DNA of 64,000 nucleotides from Himantopus leucocephalus (Eukaryota > Chordata > Aves > Charadriiformes > Recurvirostridae): contig RSEF01000017.1 of assembly GCA_003993805.1 (NCBI GenBank), positions 10,168,995-10,232,994 on the forward strand, written 5' to 3'. The stretch's first letter is position 1. The number at the start of each line of letters is the position of its first letter. The translations under genes were made by a program, and so were the position numbers. Under the pieces are notes generated by a model, which was not told the DNA's origin, made no database searches, and saw only the letters and a program-made list of their open reading frames with translations. Of this stretch, positions 28,901 through 43,900 are shown one piece after another.

Positions 28901-31900
28901 AAACTGACATACATTAATATTTACAGGGTGCTCTCTGAACAGAGTGACATTAGCGAGTATTTGCATGCTGATCTTGCAAAATTTGAGAGAGACCACATTG
29001 GGGTTCTTCCTGCTCAGGAAATTAGTTAATCATATTTGACATTTGCTAGAGCCACAGAATCCAGAGAAGAGAATCGCACCTGACATATTTTAAAAAGAAG
29101 AAAAAAAATAATCAGAACATCACAAACAAATTTCAAGGCTGAATTCAAATAGAAAAACACTGAAGTGGTATGTACAGAGAATAGCACCCAAGAAAAGATA
29201 AACTAGCAATGAAACAGCAATACCATAATAGGTAATAAAACAAAAGCACTCATTTTTGTGGGCACAATGAATTGATTGTTTTTGCAACAGCCCTAGATTA
29301 AATTACATTTCATTTCCAAAGTGTTTCAATTCTTTCTTCTGTCAATGGCTATTTCAGTGCTGAATAAAAGTCATTATCTTACTTAGGGGGCTGCACCTTC
29401 TTCATCTCTAGCAAGTAAAAAGCAGATATTATTCCACGAGCAACTCATATTTCTGATGACCAGCATGTCATAATACTATGCTTTCTTTGTCAAAAGAATA
29501 AAATGCTTATTTTCTGCCTTGAAATATGTAAGAAACTAGGCTTGTAAATGCAAGAGATCATACTGGGACACACAATAAACAACAGCAACAAAAATATAAA
29601 GAAGTCTCTTATTATCGCTGGATTAATTAGCATTAATAAACTAGGACACAAACATTTTTGACAGGACAGGAAAGCAGGTCGTTAGCATTGATGAGATGAT
29701 ACAAATGATCTTCCTAAGGCATTTAGAGCACACCCCCTCCAAATGATACCCATGGCTTGCAATTATACCACCAGTCAAATAGCTTACGTCTAATACAGTG
29801 GAGAATACAAGACTGAAACTCCTTTTTGCTCCTCAAATCTAATGGAATTTTAAGAATAAATTGTTAATAATTAAACAAACACTGAAATGAAAACCTTTTA
29901 CTACTATAAAGATTCAAAATTAGGCACAAAAAAAGAAATAGAAGTTTGCAAAGCCTTCTAAAATGGATTTTCTGTTGGAGGCACAACATAAACAATGATT
30001 TGCATCAGTGATTATCTTAATTAAACTGCTGTTTACATAAGTAACGTTGATTTACTTTAAATGTTGTTCGGTGTCATTAGACCATTCATTTAATTGTGTG
30101 AATTCCCTTTAGCTGAAGTCGTCTCCCACCTGCAGCAGGCTGTGGACAGCACCTCTGCTGCAAGAAGTAAACCCAGAGCAAATTTAATACTATACAAGCT
30201 TTAAACAAGTTTCTTTGTAGAAACATTGTGGAGCACAGTTCAGCCCCTTACCCTGTACTAGTATGTGACCAGGATTTCACTCCAAGTCGGGTGTAGCCAA
30301 GCTTTCTGACCATGTTGCCTATTACAAACTTGGATAAAAATGCACCCTGTGATCCTACGAAGGGGCACGTGCCACCCCTGCTGTACACGTTGCTTTGAAT
30401 ATGTTAAGTAAAAAGAAACTGCATTCCCGCCCCCTCTTTTTCTTTTTTCACATTAGATTTCTCACTTGAGGAGGAAAGCTCCCTCCTGATGATACAGTGA
30501 CCAGCTGGCTAAACTGGTACTGAAGGTCTTCACTAGGTCATAAATTCAAGTCAAAAGAGCCACCGTTGACGAAAAAACGTAAGCTGGAAAAACCACCAGG
30601 ATAATTCTGAAATTAGTAGTGACAGATGTTCAGAACAGAAATCAAGATTATTGGCCATTGCTACCCCCTGAATTCACTCTGTAGTAATGCTAGAAGAAAG
30701 TAAGCTTTGTCTGATAATATTGAACAGATTTAACGAGGAGTTTAAAATTCTGTCTTTCCAAGAAAACAGCTCAGCCACAAATGACTGTGTTTGTTCCAGC
30801 ACGTCATCAGCCTGAATGATTGCAATGATCTCCTTAAGCCTTAAAATCCATAAGAACAGCACTGCCACACAAACAAAAGCAGAGAGTTAGTATCTTCCAT
30901 ATTATTTTATTATATATTTTAATTTCTTAATTATGACTGAAACTTGCATTCCAAATTAAGGATGTCTAAGGAAAACAGGACTAGTCTAGGAACCAAAGCT
31001 AGGGCAAAGAAGGCTCTACATTTTGGCTCCTGCAAAATTCCATTGAGGGCAGGGAGGGGGGAAAAAAAATCAGAAACCCTCTTTTTATAACCATGCTGGA
31101 TTTTTTTTGTTTAGAAGGGCAAAAAAGTAAAACAGAACACACGGGTAGTTGATTAGCTGCCCTCTTTAATTTCAAAAAGGGCTACCCAGGCTCTACTTGG
31201 CCAGGCAGAGCCAGACACCACTCACCCTCTGCGTTACAGAATGGCTTGAAAACAGTCTAACAAAGTAACCTGCAGAGCCGCTCTCAGATTGTCCTCGAGA
31301 GGCTCTGAGCCGCTGACATGCATCTTCACCCTGCAGAGCAGTACATGGCTCCAAATCTCTCTCTTAATAGTTACTTGGAAACTCTGCTGTCATCAGACTT
31401 TGGCTACAATTGCGCTAGCGTAGAGGATTCAGAAGCAGCAGGGAAATCAATGCAGCAAAGAAGGACGTTAACCTTTATAGGGATACCTACCGCCTTCGGG
31501 ATCTTGATGTGCACAATAGGTCCTCCGTGCACGAGGTATACAGGATTTATCCGACAGGGCTTGCCTAACATCAGGGAAAAGCAGGCGCTGTGCGGTACCC
31601 ACCCTGCTCATCCCTCCCAAAAGCTCACATGTGCCTGTGTCACTTTTTATTCTATTTTAATTCCTTATGTTCTTTGCACCACAGAATAACACAAAGCCTT
31701 CCCTTATCTCTACAACAGAAGACATTTCCTCTAGTAAAAACAATTAAAAAAAAATCTTTGCATGAATTTAAAGTTTCCATTTAAACATCTTACATCCACA
31801 AAATATTAAGCACGTATCTCAGTACTTAAATGGCCAGAACAAATTCTTAAAACTAAGAAAAGATCAGTCATACTGTGGAACACACTAAGTATATTTAAGT

Positions 31901-34900
31901 ACGTCCATTTGAACTTGTATCACTGCAGTTTTTCAGTGACTCATTACTGGCAGTGCCAAGATAATTACTAGTGATTGGTGCATGTAAAGACTGGAATTGT
32001 GTTGGAAAAATTAAGATATGATAAACTGATCCTATTCAACTTAAATTTTATTTCAATATTATACGTCACGTGAAAGGAGGGAGGAAAAAAATAATCAAAA
32101 CTCCATAAAGATATGGAAAAATTAAACTAAAAAAAACTTCTCAGCTATTAATCTTTCCTGATAATGAAGTACTTCAGGATGACTTCTAAAACTCACTTTC
32201 ATTTAGATGCTTCATTTACTTTAATCTGGGAGATAATTAGAGGGAAATAAAATCCATCTCCTAGAAGAATATTTACCTGAGATGCAGCTCAGACTTCTCA
32301 GTATTTCCCCTGTGTGTTCAAATTCAGTGTTATATATATCATTCAAACTTTCCTTAGATTAATGTCCATTACTTAATTAGCATCAAAACTAAAGTCTACA
32401 GTATTTGTTGCTGGTTAGCTGTCAGAACAGGAATTCTTTCAGATTTTTTTTCCTATTCATAGGGTGAATTTTGCTTTCCTTGCTTCCAGGCACAATTAGA
32501 GTAGCAAAAGTATTACAATGGATAGGTAAACTACTGTCCAGATTTCTCTCTCCAGTCAATTATTTATTTATTATGTTTGTCCTGAAACAGAGGACTGATG
32601 CCATTTCTTTGCAGTTACTGGTAGCGGTATTTGGAGAAGGAACGTGGGAGCACACATTAGAACTGGCTGAAACGCACTGAAACGAGCGAGAGGAAGGACA
32701 CAAAGCGAAAGCATTGCAAAACCTTTGCTAGTGTAGACAAGGCAAAAGGAACCGGTGCTCAGTTCCTCTCTCAAATGCTTTTGCTTTGATGTAAACCTCC
32801 ACAGGTGATCAGGGTGAGGTCCTTTACTTGACGCTTACAGTAAGATCATATCTCTCAAGAAGTTCCACACACCATGCCCAGTTCAATAAAAAGTACTTGG
32901 AAGTAGGAGGAGTAAATCTCAGCTGGACGGGTGGGCAGTGGTCTCACGTGAGTTCCTGTATACGCCCACAAAAAGTTATGAGAATATTGCCCTTTGCAGC
33001 AAGAAATAGGATTGACTTACGGTAAAGACAGGCAGATATTCATCAACAAGATGCTCTGTTAACCAGGTTAACCTGAAAAAAAGCTGCATCACTGATGAAT
33101 TCGTGATGTGAAGAGCCAATGGTTTACCTCATCACCAGCTAATCCTGTTATAAATTATTTAGTACTCAGAATGTAGCAGAGAAGAATCCTCAGTTGAATG
33201 AGCGCTCCACACACACACCAGCGTTCTCCATGAATCTATTTCTAATTATCATTTGCCTTTTTTCCATATCTAACATGTAGTTAATGAATGCCTGACAGAA
33301 CTTCAGCATAAAAAAAAGAAATGACTAGTTGCATAATTACAGGTTAAAAAATGATCTTTTTTCAGCTCCGTGCACTGAATTAATCTTAAGGGTGAAGGTT
33401 AAGTACAGGCGACACACAGTATAGGTTGCTTTGCAAGACATTCTGTATACTGACCACAGCAACTGCTATGTGTGGCACTGCCTCTGAAAGAATAATTTGA
33501 TCTTTTAATAATATTACAATAATACAGAACTTGTAAGTATTATCAGTCATGTCTTATTCATGTGACTGTCTACAAAAGGACAGCAAATTTGCACTTGAAA
33601 ACATTATAGAACATGAACAACATACTGAAGCTTGCCGTAAGTGCCAAGAGAAGAACAAAATCGATATTCTAGTATGGAGGCAGGCCTTTAAGCAAGAATT
33701 TCTGGGGGGGGGGAGAAATAATCTCCCTTTCATGTCTCCAAGGAACTGCTTAAAACAAGGTGTTTCATCAAAAAAGAAGATATTTCTCTCAGGCTGATCC
33801 CATCACAAGCGTTTCTGTGCAAGCTGCTTCAGGCAGCTCCTCTCATTTCTAGATCATAGATTTAACTATGTTTATTATCACAGATCGATGAAGCATTTTC
33901 TAAATACAATATTCGTACTTCTCGGCTCAAATAGGGTGATTCATTCACAGTAATTTGTGATTTTCAAGGAAATTAATACACAAATGACTATTCATGACTG
34001 TTTTGAATAAAGAAGAGAGACCTCAAGTAAAAGTACAAATAAATAAATCTGAGTTACTAAATTGTTTCCACCAGTTCTGCATGAAAGGTAAGATATTCCA
34101 GGGGAACGGATAAAGCCTGGTTTACTATCAGTTTGCGGACCTTTTCAATTCCTTGAGCTACAGCACTTGCACGCTCCTTCCACGTTTCCACCATTCCTGT
34201 AACAAAGCTGCACGCGAAGCAGTCAGTGCCACGCTCTGAGAACGCCATTTGGTGGCCTTGCTCCTACTAAATAGGAAGTATAAGGAATTGTTTTTTTCCC
34301 TGACCTTCCCCTGGTAGATCCACAAATCCAAGTACTCTTTTTGAACCACGCCAGCAATTAATATCCTACAAGCTTTTTTGAGAGAGTTAACACTGTGGAT
34401 GCAAAAGCAGTCACACAGACAGACAGTTGGGAATTCATTGTCCTGGATAAACTAACATAATTGAGGGAAAAAAAATTCACTTTTATAATTATTCGCAAAA
34501 CCCAAAGAAAGAAAACACACTTACTGGACATCTTTTCTCTTTTTTTTCTGAGGGTCCACTAAACGAAGAGTGTCTCTGATAACAGCTACTTTAACTTCTT
34601 CATCAACAGGGCTTGGGACATTTTCAAATACTCCAGGAGAAAGCTTTAAATTACAAAGGGACACAATTATTCAGTATAGAACTAAGGATTATTTATTCTC
34701 CATTTGCTCAAACTTCATGCATGACATGTATGTTTTGAATACACAATGATAACTTACAAAATACTTCTTCAAGGATACACAAATACCTTAACATTTTCAG
34801 TATGATATTACAACAATTTTTGGCAAGTTTCTCTAGTAAATTGAAATATTGAAAAAAAGATTGTTGCCAATGTTACCATTTATATTATGTATACAAACAT

Positions 34901-37900
34901 GAAAAAAATTATTAGCAGTCCCCTAAACACAATTAAGTCAACTGCAGGGGATGATGAATAAATGTATTTATGACAAACATGATGCAGAGCTTCCACAATT
35001 CCAATAAATCATATTTCCAGTGTATAAGATTAGCAATGATTTCAAAGCAGAAAATTACAGAGAACCTTGGAGGTTTCATATTAGCAGACAGCTTTCATCT
35101 TTCAAACAAGGAAAAAATACCAGAAAGCCAAACCTAAACAATTTCATTCCAATATCACTATCGTGTTGAGAGTTCTTACCTCTTGCTCATGTTCTATTCT
35201 CATGCTGGGGTTTGCATTTACTTCTAGTAACATGGGCTTCAAGTTTTTCATCAGGAGAATGTCAAACCCTAAAATCTGTGCATAACGAGCAATGTGTTAC
35301 TTCACTTCTACTCAGTGTTCTTCTAGAGAATGCTATGGTCATCCCCATGTCAACATTCAGGAGACAGAAACATTTGAGGGACAAAAGAGACATAACTGAG
35401 AAACTTGCTACATTGCTGAATAATTACTGAAACCATTTGTCTTTGATACTAATAGCTACTTTCACACTACCCCCATCTGTCAACTCGGTATCTCAGCACC
35501 TATGACAACCAAGTCTTAAAATTGCCATCATCATAGCTGCATTAGGAAGCTGCAAAGCTTCATAGTTATAACATCTAGAAGATGGAAACCTGAGCAAATA
35601 ATGCTACTAATGATGGATACCCATTGAAAATTCTCAGTATATGGTCATGGCAAGTAGTAACATAAGTCAGGAGACAGATTTGCAAGGTAAAACTCAGGTG
35701 AGGAGAACCTGAGCTCTGAGCTCACGGAATGCTATTCAGTGGATGCTCTACATCCAACCAGTGATCAGTAACGTAACTAGAGAAAGCTTTTAGGAAAGGA
35801 ATTAAACATCCAGAAAATTAATCCATGCATCGAAATAACTGCATTCCTAGCAGAAATTCCAACATACCTGGAAGCAAGTTGGCCCAGGCTTTCCTGCTGG
35901 TATGTCCGACTGATAGTAAACTTTCAGTTCTGGTGTCAGTGCAATAATTGTTTTGATCACCAGTGAAATGATATCTGACCACAGCTTTTTGACATCAGCT
36001 CCTCTGGAAGACAGTCTGCACAGAATGCTTGAAAAAGTCCTCTTGCTGCCAGTGTTTACATTGTCAGAATGGATGAAATTCCCGCTATGGATATTTAGTG
36101 AATAGTTGGTTAAGTGCATAAAAACCTGGTGCAAATTTTTTAGAGTGGGTTCTTGATAGGGCTCTGTACAAAATCTAGAAAGTCCATCTTTGGCTATATA
36201 AATCTCTAAGGGTTCTAAAGATTTCAGTAAGACATAAAGACGAATATCAAATTTCAGTTTGTCGACAAGCAGTGGTTTGCAAATATATTCCTGGACCACA
36301 GCTGGCCGGCTCTGGCTGCTTCCCGTCAGTCTGACGTCACTTGGGTCTTTAATGAGGTAGATTCCATCTCCCTGGCACCCTCCATCAGGTTTTACAATAA
36401 AAGTGGGCTTCCAGGATGGATCGCTGTCTTTCATCATACGAACCTAGAACAAAAAGAATTACACTGAAAGACACTAACTGGGGGGGGGGAAAGGGCTGAT
36501 ACTATGAAAGCCAACAAATTGCATTCATAAACAAAAATAAATAAAAATAACATGATCACATCACTATAGTAGTAAACACAGTGCAAAAAAGGTAGAAGAT
36601 AAACAGTGCTGACAAGCACAAAGACAAACAAAAAAGCATGAGTAGGGACTTACTAGTGCAGATAAAAGGTCAATTTATTTAACAAGCTGTTGTATAACTG
36701 AGTCCAGGAACTTCTTTTTAATGTTATGTACCAATTTACAGGATGAAATGCTGTATATCTCATGAGGTCCATTTTATTAGTCACTAACGTATATGAAACT
36801 GCAAAGTTAAACTTTCATGCTACAGTTTGAACAACCACTGACAAAGATAATCATTAACCTAAGGAAAGGCACCTTATTTGCTGAGGTATAAATGCAGACA
36901 AACAACACCGGGAGAAGAAAAGATGAAGTAAAAATTTGGCACTGATAATACCTTTTTCCCCCACTGAATGTTTTTCACAATCAGATAACCCATGTTAGTA
37001 AAACTAGGGAATATTGAGCCATGTACAGATACTATACAAATACCAAAAATTTACTAAACAAAGCACAGATTTTATGCCTCAGTTGCTACCTACCACCATT
37101 CTCTAAAATTAAAGTTTTTCTAGTTTATACCAGAACTCCCCTCAGGCCTGGCATGCAATTACTACCTTTCCATCCACTGCAAGGTAAAGAAAATCCTATC
37201 CTGATTTCAACAACTCTTCTCAGTGGCTTTGATTCATATGGCGAGATCTATTCATAGCACATGACAATTCAGATGCTTTCTTTAGATGTACCCAGTGTGA
37301 AATCAGGAAAGCGAGAAAAGTTGCTGTAGAATTTGATGGTGTTTTGTACCAAATGAAAACATTTGGATGAATCTACGAAAGCATCCTGTGCCTGGCTGTC
37401 CTTTCCTCAAGCTGGTGCAGACGTTGTCCGCGTTCAGGCGTTCACCAGCGCTGTGCTGGCTCGGTGCGAAGCACAGTGCGCTCTAGCGTATGAGCTTGCA
37501 AACAGCCAACACCCAACATCTACACAGCATAATACTTTTTAATATGCAAAAATGCTTAGAAAAGTCACTACACGAGATAACATTTCACTTCTTTCACATA
37601 GAAATGCTTCCCACTTTGCAGATTTCTTACAAATTATGTCAAATACTCTTTACTGCTAACAAGTTAAATTAATAGAATCAGTCCAGAAAACATTTTTTCC
37701 AAAGACACACGTTGACAATTGGAGCTGCTGTGTATGGGGCGATGGGAGATGACCCACTAGAAAGGCAATAGTAGGTAAGAAATGTTGACACCTACTGCCA
37801 CTCTGTGAGCATGTGTATAAAAAGCACCAAGTCACAGAAACAGCGAGAAAAAGGGAAAAAAAAAAAAAAAAAAANAAAAAAAAAGAAATGTTAGCAAACC

Positions 37901-40900
37901 AGTACCTTTCAGTATCAGTTTCTATCCATTGTTTGTAGTGCCTTGCCATGAAAGATCTCTGTTAAAGTAAACTTTAATACTTTGTAAGAATGTCACTGGA
38001 GGACTATATGACTGATTTCTGTATTGTTTACAGCAGCTCGGACCTCGATACTCGCGTATCCAGTTCTCTCACTGCTTTGTAGCTATCCATGAGTCCAGTG
38101 TAAGCCATTATACCCATATATTGAGGTTTTTTCCACACTGTGCCCTAGATTCTTGGGGCTTAGAAGGGAANCGTGCCCTAGATTCCTGGGGCTTAGAAGG
38201 GAAATGGGTTACCACAAGTAGAAATTATAGCAGTGATGAGGAAGTACCCGTGGTTTGTCAGAACCTAACGGTCCTACAGAATCCCAGGTGTGGCCTTAGT
38301 ACGCTGAAGAACAAAACTGAACTATAGAGAATGACATGATTATAGAGAGGTGTCTGCATCCTCACACAGAAAGTGGGAGTAATAATAATAATTATAATAA
38401 TAAAGTTCTAAAACTCAGATCTAGCTCCGAATGTCTCAAATTCAACAGGCAAGTGGATCTGAATTTTTTGCTCCATCCCACTGTCACTTCTACTGACTGA
38501 CATCAGCAGCTTGATTTCTGGGGCACAAACAGGGCTTGGCAATGTAATAGACAACAGCCTTCTATAGAAACTTGCTTCTTAGAAGCAAGAAGAAATATCT
38601 TCGGAGTTTTTGGTTTTTACAAACTAATGGAGTTACATAAAGAATTAAAAATAAAAATCGGAAAAAAAAAAAAAAAAAAAGGAAGTGGCTTTTTTTTTTT
38701 TCCTAAACAATCAGTTGTTATCTGTGAGAAAATGAGATAATCCCACCTGGAACAGGCTGTCCAAAACATGATTATTGTAATAAGGTTGTTTTGACCTTTG
38801 AACATGTTGAACTGACACATTCATTTAGCAGGGAATGTTTGGAGGCTACTGTCATTCCCAACTGGATACAGAGAATCAGAATTAAACATGGCACCAATAA
38901 CTAACCGCTGGATTCAGATCTGCACTTCTGTAAACACCATATATTCACTCAAAACTCACTCTCTCAAAAAAGAAAAATGTCAATATAATTAGGGAATCTT
39001 TTTACATCAGAGAAAAGCACAATTACACCATCTACATTGCCTACAAAGCTCACATTCCCAAGAAACAAACCTAGACTTGGCAAGCGTCAGTGCGTTTTAT
39101 TTGAGGACGAAAAAATCATGAAGAGAGGAACTAGGTCACTGTAAGGGCCTGACACATCTGCTGAATATCAGTTCTTTCATGTTACACGCATATCTCCCAC
39201 TGCCTAAATAAATTTTAGTTTATTTATTACTTGCATAGCAAAAGTGAGAACTGCAGAGATTTGGATGCCTCAATTAGAAGAAGCAAAATTGAGAAAGAAA
39301 GAAAGTCAGGAAGGATTTAGAGTTATCTTGGATGAATTTTAAAAACTATTCGTAAAATATGGTATGTTTTACAACATGTAGCAAGGAAAGAATATGAGCA
39401 TGTTTAAGCCAGTGAGTTAACATGTCTCAGCCTTCAGAAGCATAGGGGAAAAAAGCAGCGACCTGAGGCAGGGGCTGACTGAAGACCCATCTGCATCTCC
39501 CCAGACCCCGTCAGCACCAGTGCTGCTCACCGCTCTCGGCCCCTGTTTGGCAAGTGGAGTGTGAACGCAGCGATCCAAGCAGCACACACCAAGAACAGAA
39601 CAAAAACCTAAGGGAAGTGGTATTAATTGGCAACTGGTTTGGAGGTCAAGGACTGAGCAACAGTGGAAAATGAACTGCTGCATTACCCTCTCGGGCGGCC
39701 CTTTAAGTTGCCGGAAAAGCAACAGGACCCCAGTGAGGAAGCCTCAGCAGCTCCCCCAGCTCTATCGCTGTTCTCTGCCTGTAGGCAAAGTCCCTAAGGG
39801 TGGAAATATAGTAGCACTGCGTTCACAAATATTGAGGAGGAAAGAAATTGTTACAGCACAAACTGTAATTTATCAAAATGCAACCATTAAATCCAGGTTT
39901 CAATGAACAGATGCTGAAGGACTGTAGTTCATGAAACTCCCGACAGCACTGGCAACAGGGAGCCCTAACCAAGAATGCAGCTAAAGAAAACGCAGGATGC
40001 AGGCTAACACCTTTATCAGCTACTCACGGGATTTGGAGGAATAAAGCACTTAAAATCTCTTCTTTTCAAAACAGAGGGATGTCACATTACAGACCACTCT
40101 CTTCTTGCATTCTCATGTTTTACAGCACCAGACCTGCAGCTGCCGTTCTCTCCAGCCAGCCAGCAATGTGCTGAATGGAGTCGGCGCTCTGGTTTTACAC
40201 AGGCCTGCGGCTCACCAGCAACAACTGCAGATTGACTTTAAGACGCCTGAGGATACAAGCTAAAACAAAAAACAATCAGTTGCCACCATCAGCCCTGCCA
40301 CTGCAGAATGAAAGAGAAAATACCAGCACACAGAAAAAGGCTGAGCACCGGTCAGATCATCGTGATTTTCAGACAACACCCTCCGCTGCGACTACACTAG
40401 GCTGCTGACCCAGACCGGAGGCACAGCTCTCCTGGCAGCGCCGTTCCCAAGACCTGAGGGACTTCTGACTCCATCCTATCCAGTCATTTATTTCATTGAG
40501 AGTCACACTGCTAAAAGTCTTCCTATTAACTACAGCAGAAATTCAAGATTAATTATTTAGACTAGGATTTTTCTCATGGACAAGTGTCACACTAGCTCAA
40601 CGAAAGATCCTTCTTCAAAGGAAGAAGGATCACTTTGAGGTCACTTTGAGGAGTAAAACTCCCCAATGGAGATCAGGCTTACATAAATGGCGTGTGGATA
40701 AACAGGTCCAAGTAGATCAGCAGGCCTAGATGCGCAAAGAAGGAAAGCAGGATTTATGCCCTACTCTTTTTACCACTAAAGAATAATCTTCCCCTGACAT
40801 GACATTACTCTGCCTACTAGAGGAGTCATTCTGGTTCACCGTTGTTAAAGTCAGCACCCCAGGAAGATACTTGGTTAAACTTATACCTCCGTGACTAAGC

Positions 40901-43900
40901 ATACCCTACTATGACTCCAGTTGTACGCATGAAGTGCTAATCGCAGTCTACTAGGGCAGAAAGCAATAAAGAACCTCTACAAAACCAGCCGGGGCAATCT
41001 GCCTCCCATTCCCATGTCTCTTGTTCATGCCTCAGGCTACTTCTGCTCTGCTACAGCAGCACCTTTTCAAAAAAGATAAAGCTTTCTGGGGACTATTGTT
41101 AAAGATGCAATAGCAACCTGCTCTTCAAGTCCTGCGTTTTAACAATCATTGCTCTCATAGATCTCGTACTTAACTCTTTCCATTTAGCTGGAAAGGACGT
41201 CATTTTCGCCATCATTTTCTAGTCCATCAAAATTTACACATGGCAGATGAAGATAGGGTGGTGGGGAAAGGGAGAACAGTAATCCAGCGTCAGTCTGATT
41301 TTCAGCAGCTTGACTGTCTTGAAGAAAGCAGATGGATTCTTGATCTTCAAGGAAATTCCTGACAGTCATCTTCAAATTCTCCACAATCCCCTCAACTATA
41401 TTCTTTCAAATTCTCATTATGAGGAAGCTTGTCCAGACTTAGAAAAGTCAGTCATGTAGGAAAATTAGTTCATATGAAATGAGATATTTCTGTGTACTTA
41501 GCTTGACAGAAGAAAATTATCTTTAAAAACATGTTAACCATTTCCAGCCAACAGCAAGAGGAGAGCACCATGTCTAATGGTATGAAAATCTGATCCAGTT
41601 GCAGGTTTGCCTTTCATGAGAAAACTCAGGCTGAATGAATAATAGTGTTCTGAAAAAAATGCATATAACGGGCTATAAGATTTGACAGCACAAAGACTAG
41701 AATATTCATGTCTATGCCTAAGAGGTATCCAAAAGCTGAAAACCTGATTAAACCACCAAAAATATGCTGTGCTGGAAATTAGACTGTCCAAATTAGATTC
41801 CTATTAAAAATTAATCACACTAGGCCTATTCATCATCCTCACAGACAACACAAAGAAGGCAGTATGAGAGCAATCAAGGCCCTGGTTTGAATCTCAAGCT
41901 AGTTACTTTTCAGAAATTGGAATTTCCTATTAGAAGTTCTTATCACACAGATTCCAACAGATTCTTTTCTGTTAGTGAAGGGATGATTACTGTAGCACCT
42001 GAGAGATTTGCTTATGTGTAACTCATCTTCTGTTACGGTGACATGCTAGTACAGAATGTTTTAGAAGGTAAAAAATAAGTGAAAATTGAAAATAGATATA
42101 TATTTACTTAGCAAAATTAACTTTTAAGCTCTTGTTAAAAGTACCTATCACCATTTCAGTTTAATACAAATGACACTAAGGGAACTACCATTTTATTGAT
42201 ATTTCCCAATATGAAGCTCATCCCCAACAAACGTAGGAGTGCAGCTCTCCCATCAATTACTTGCTAATTAATATTAGATTAGCCGCAGTGTTTTCTACCT
42301 GATTAAGGGTTGGGGGAAAGCTGACAGCATTTGATTTAGTTATTGATACAAATGTATGATAAAAGTTCATGATCACGGCTACAGAACTGAGGCACAGTAA
42401 GAGTATTTGAGAGAGAAATTGTTTTGAAATGTTGCAGTGCTTCAGGAGGAGGGAGCGAGATTGACATTCTCAAGGAGTTTCTTCTTTCAGTAGTAATTTC
42501 TATTACAGGCAGAATCTCATAAGTGTTAATTTCTCAGCCCAGCCCTTTGCAACAACATCCTATACTACAAATGGCACCAAACCATCTTCTCATGTCTAAC
42601 CTACACCTACACTAACACAGAATTTGTGACCTTTAGTAATTAACTATGCCCTGAGGGACTTGAATACTAATAACAGTGAAGGTACAGCAAGACAGGTTTC
42701 AGCACGACTCATGTAGAGCTACATATTTAGCAGCCGCAGCCCACAGCAATACAGCTTTGCTTCCAGGAGCACCAGAGATGGCTAAAGCCTCTTTTGCTCA
42801 GGCAAATGTACGCGTGGCATTCACATATCCAAGTGTATGCCAGTTCCTATAGGGGTATGTCTAACATGCAGGCACCACACGTGCTGTATTGTACCTGTTT
42901 GTGAATAAGCTAAAAATTTAGTCTCAGAGCTGACATTTTCAGCAGCATTAGGGTCCCTTGGTTGTAAAGCAAACAAAACCACATATGAACAAGTAAACAA
43001 CAGGAAAGACTGGAGAGCTCCTGCTGAGGACTCATGAAACTGCAAGTGTAAAGTGCTCTGAGCCATTTACGGTTCACCGTGGATTTGGACTTTTTTGTTT
43101 TGTATTTTTTCTTGTTCTGGAGAGGTTACATTAGAAACTTGTGTGAAGTAGAACATAAACTCTTACAACATAAAATACAATGTTTGATAACACAAACTAT
43201 GCTTTTCTCAAACACAGATGGAAGAACATATGCAAAGGAAACTCCTAGGAGTGTGTTACTGGACATCTGTTATTCTTGGAACAAAAATCAAATCGTTTTC
43301 ACTCCAGTAACCATTCAACCAGAGAAAAGTATTTATTTGCAGTGCCACCTGCTGACAGCGTGTGGGTCTGTGCATTTAATGGGATGTACGGACCACATCG
43401 CTACACGCTGCTCAGTTAATCAGCGCCTCGTAACTGAGACAGGCACAATTCCCAAAAGAGTCATCGCTAGAACCCCAGTGCACCATTTTGGAAGTTTACT
43501 TCCAAGTTATTTGCACTTATCTACCTGTCATAGCTAAATGGATTGGATAATTTACACTTCTTTTACAAATTGGTCTTACATCTAAAGCAATAAGGCTGAA
43601 GTACTGTTGGGATTTTATTCATTTTTACTGTTACTAGCAGTGCCATGGCAGTGACCCAGCACACTTGAAGAGTATATATTAAAAAATGTTCATGGATTTA
43701 CTTGGATTGTGGATATGGTAATTATCTGAAAAGTAACACACAGTATAGAAGTCTATTAAAGTCCATACCTTTTTCTCTCACTTTTCCAAGCAGAGGATAC
43801 TGTAGAATACAAGAATGCACTGGGCGAGTCAGACAGGGTTAAAACAAACACATACAATATTTTTAAAAATATTTCTAATAACAGAACCAAACACCAACAC

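Larger units (their letters stand above)
10731..34524 (-). other. TTLL11 intron 6 (23.8 kb)
   Basis: The largest intron, donor GTAAGT and acceptor GCTACAG. The codon split across it (CA|G) rejoins correctly, so no extra exon is required. It is mostly AT-rich. Contents I can point to are a G-run with an N (12921-12944), a 14-bp repeat (16646-16689), an N with duplicated flanks (18720), a pair of diverged repeats of about 200 bp (15.8 and 20.0 kb), small GC-rich patches at about 13.68-13.77 and 21.31-21.45 kb, and a G10 run at 33704. I see no convincing nested gene. Confidence 0.88.

Noticed and set aside
31318..31689. 123-codon plus-strand frame in intron 6
   Set aside because: No family resemblance, ordinary codon composition for non-coding AT-rich DNA, no splice partners seen.
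43079..43537. 152-codon plus-strand frame in intron 3
   Set aside because: Begins with GTG, with no recognisable domain and no matching exon structure nearby; likely chance.
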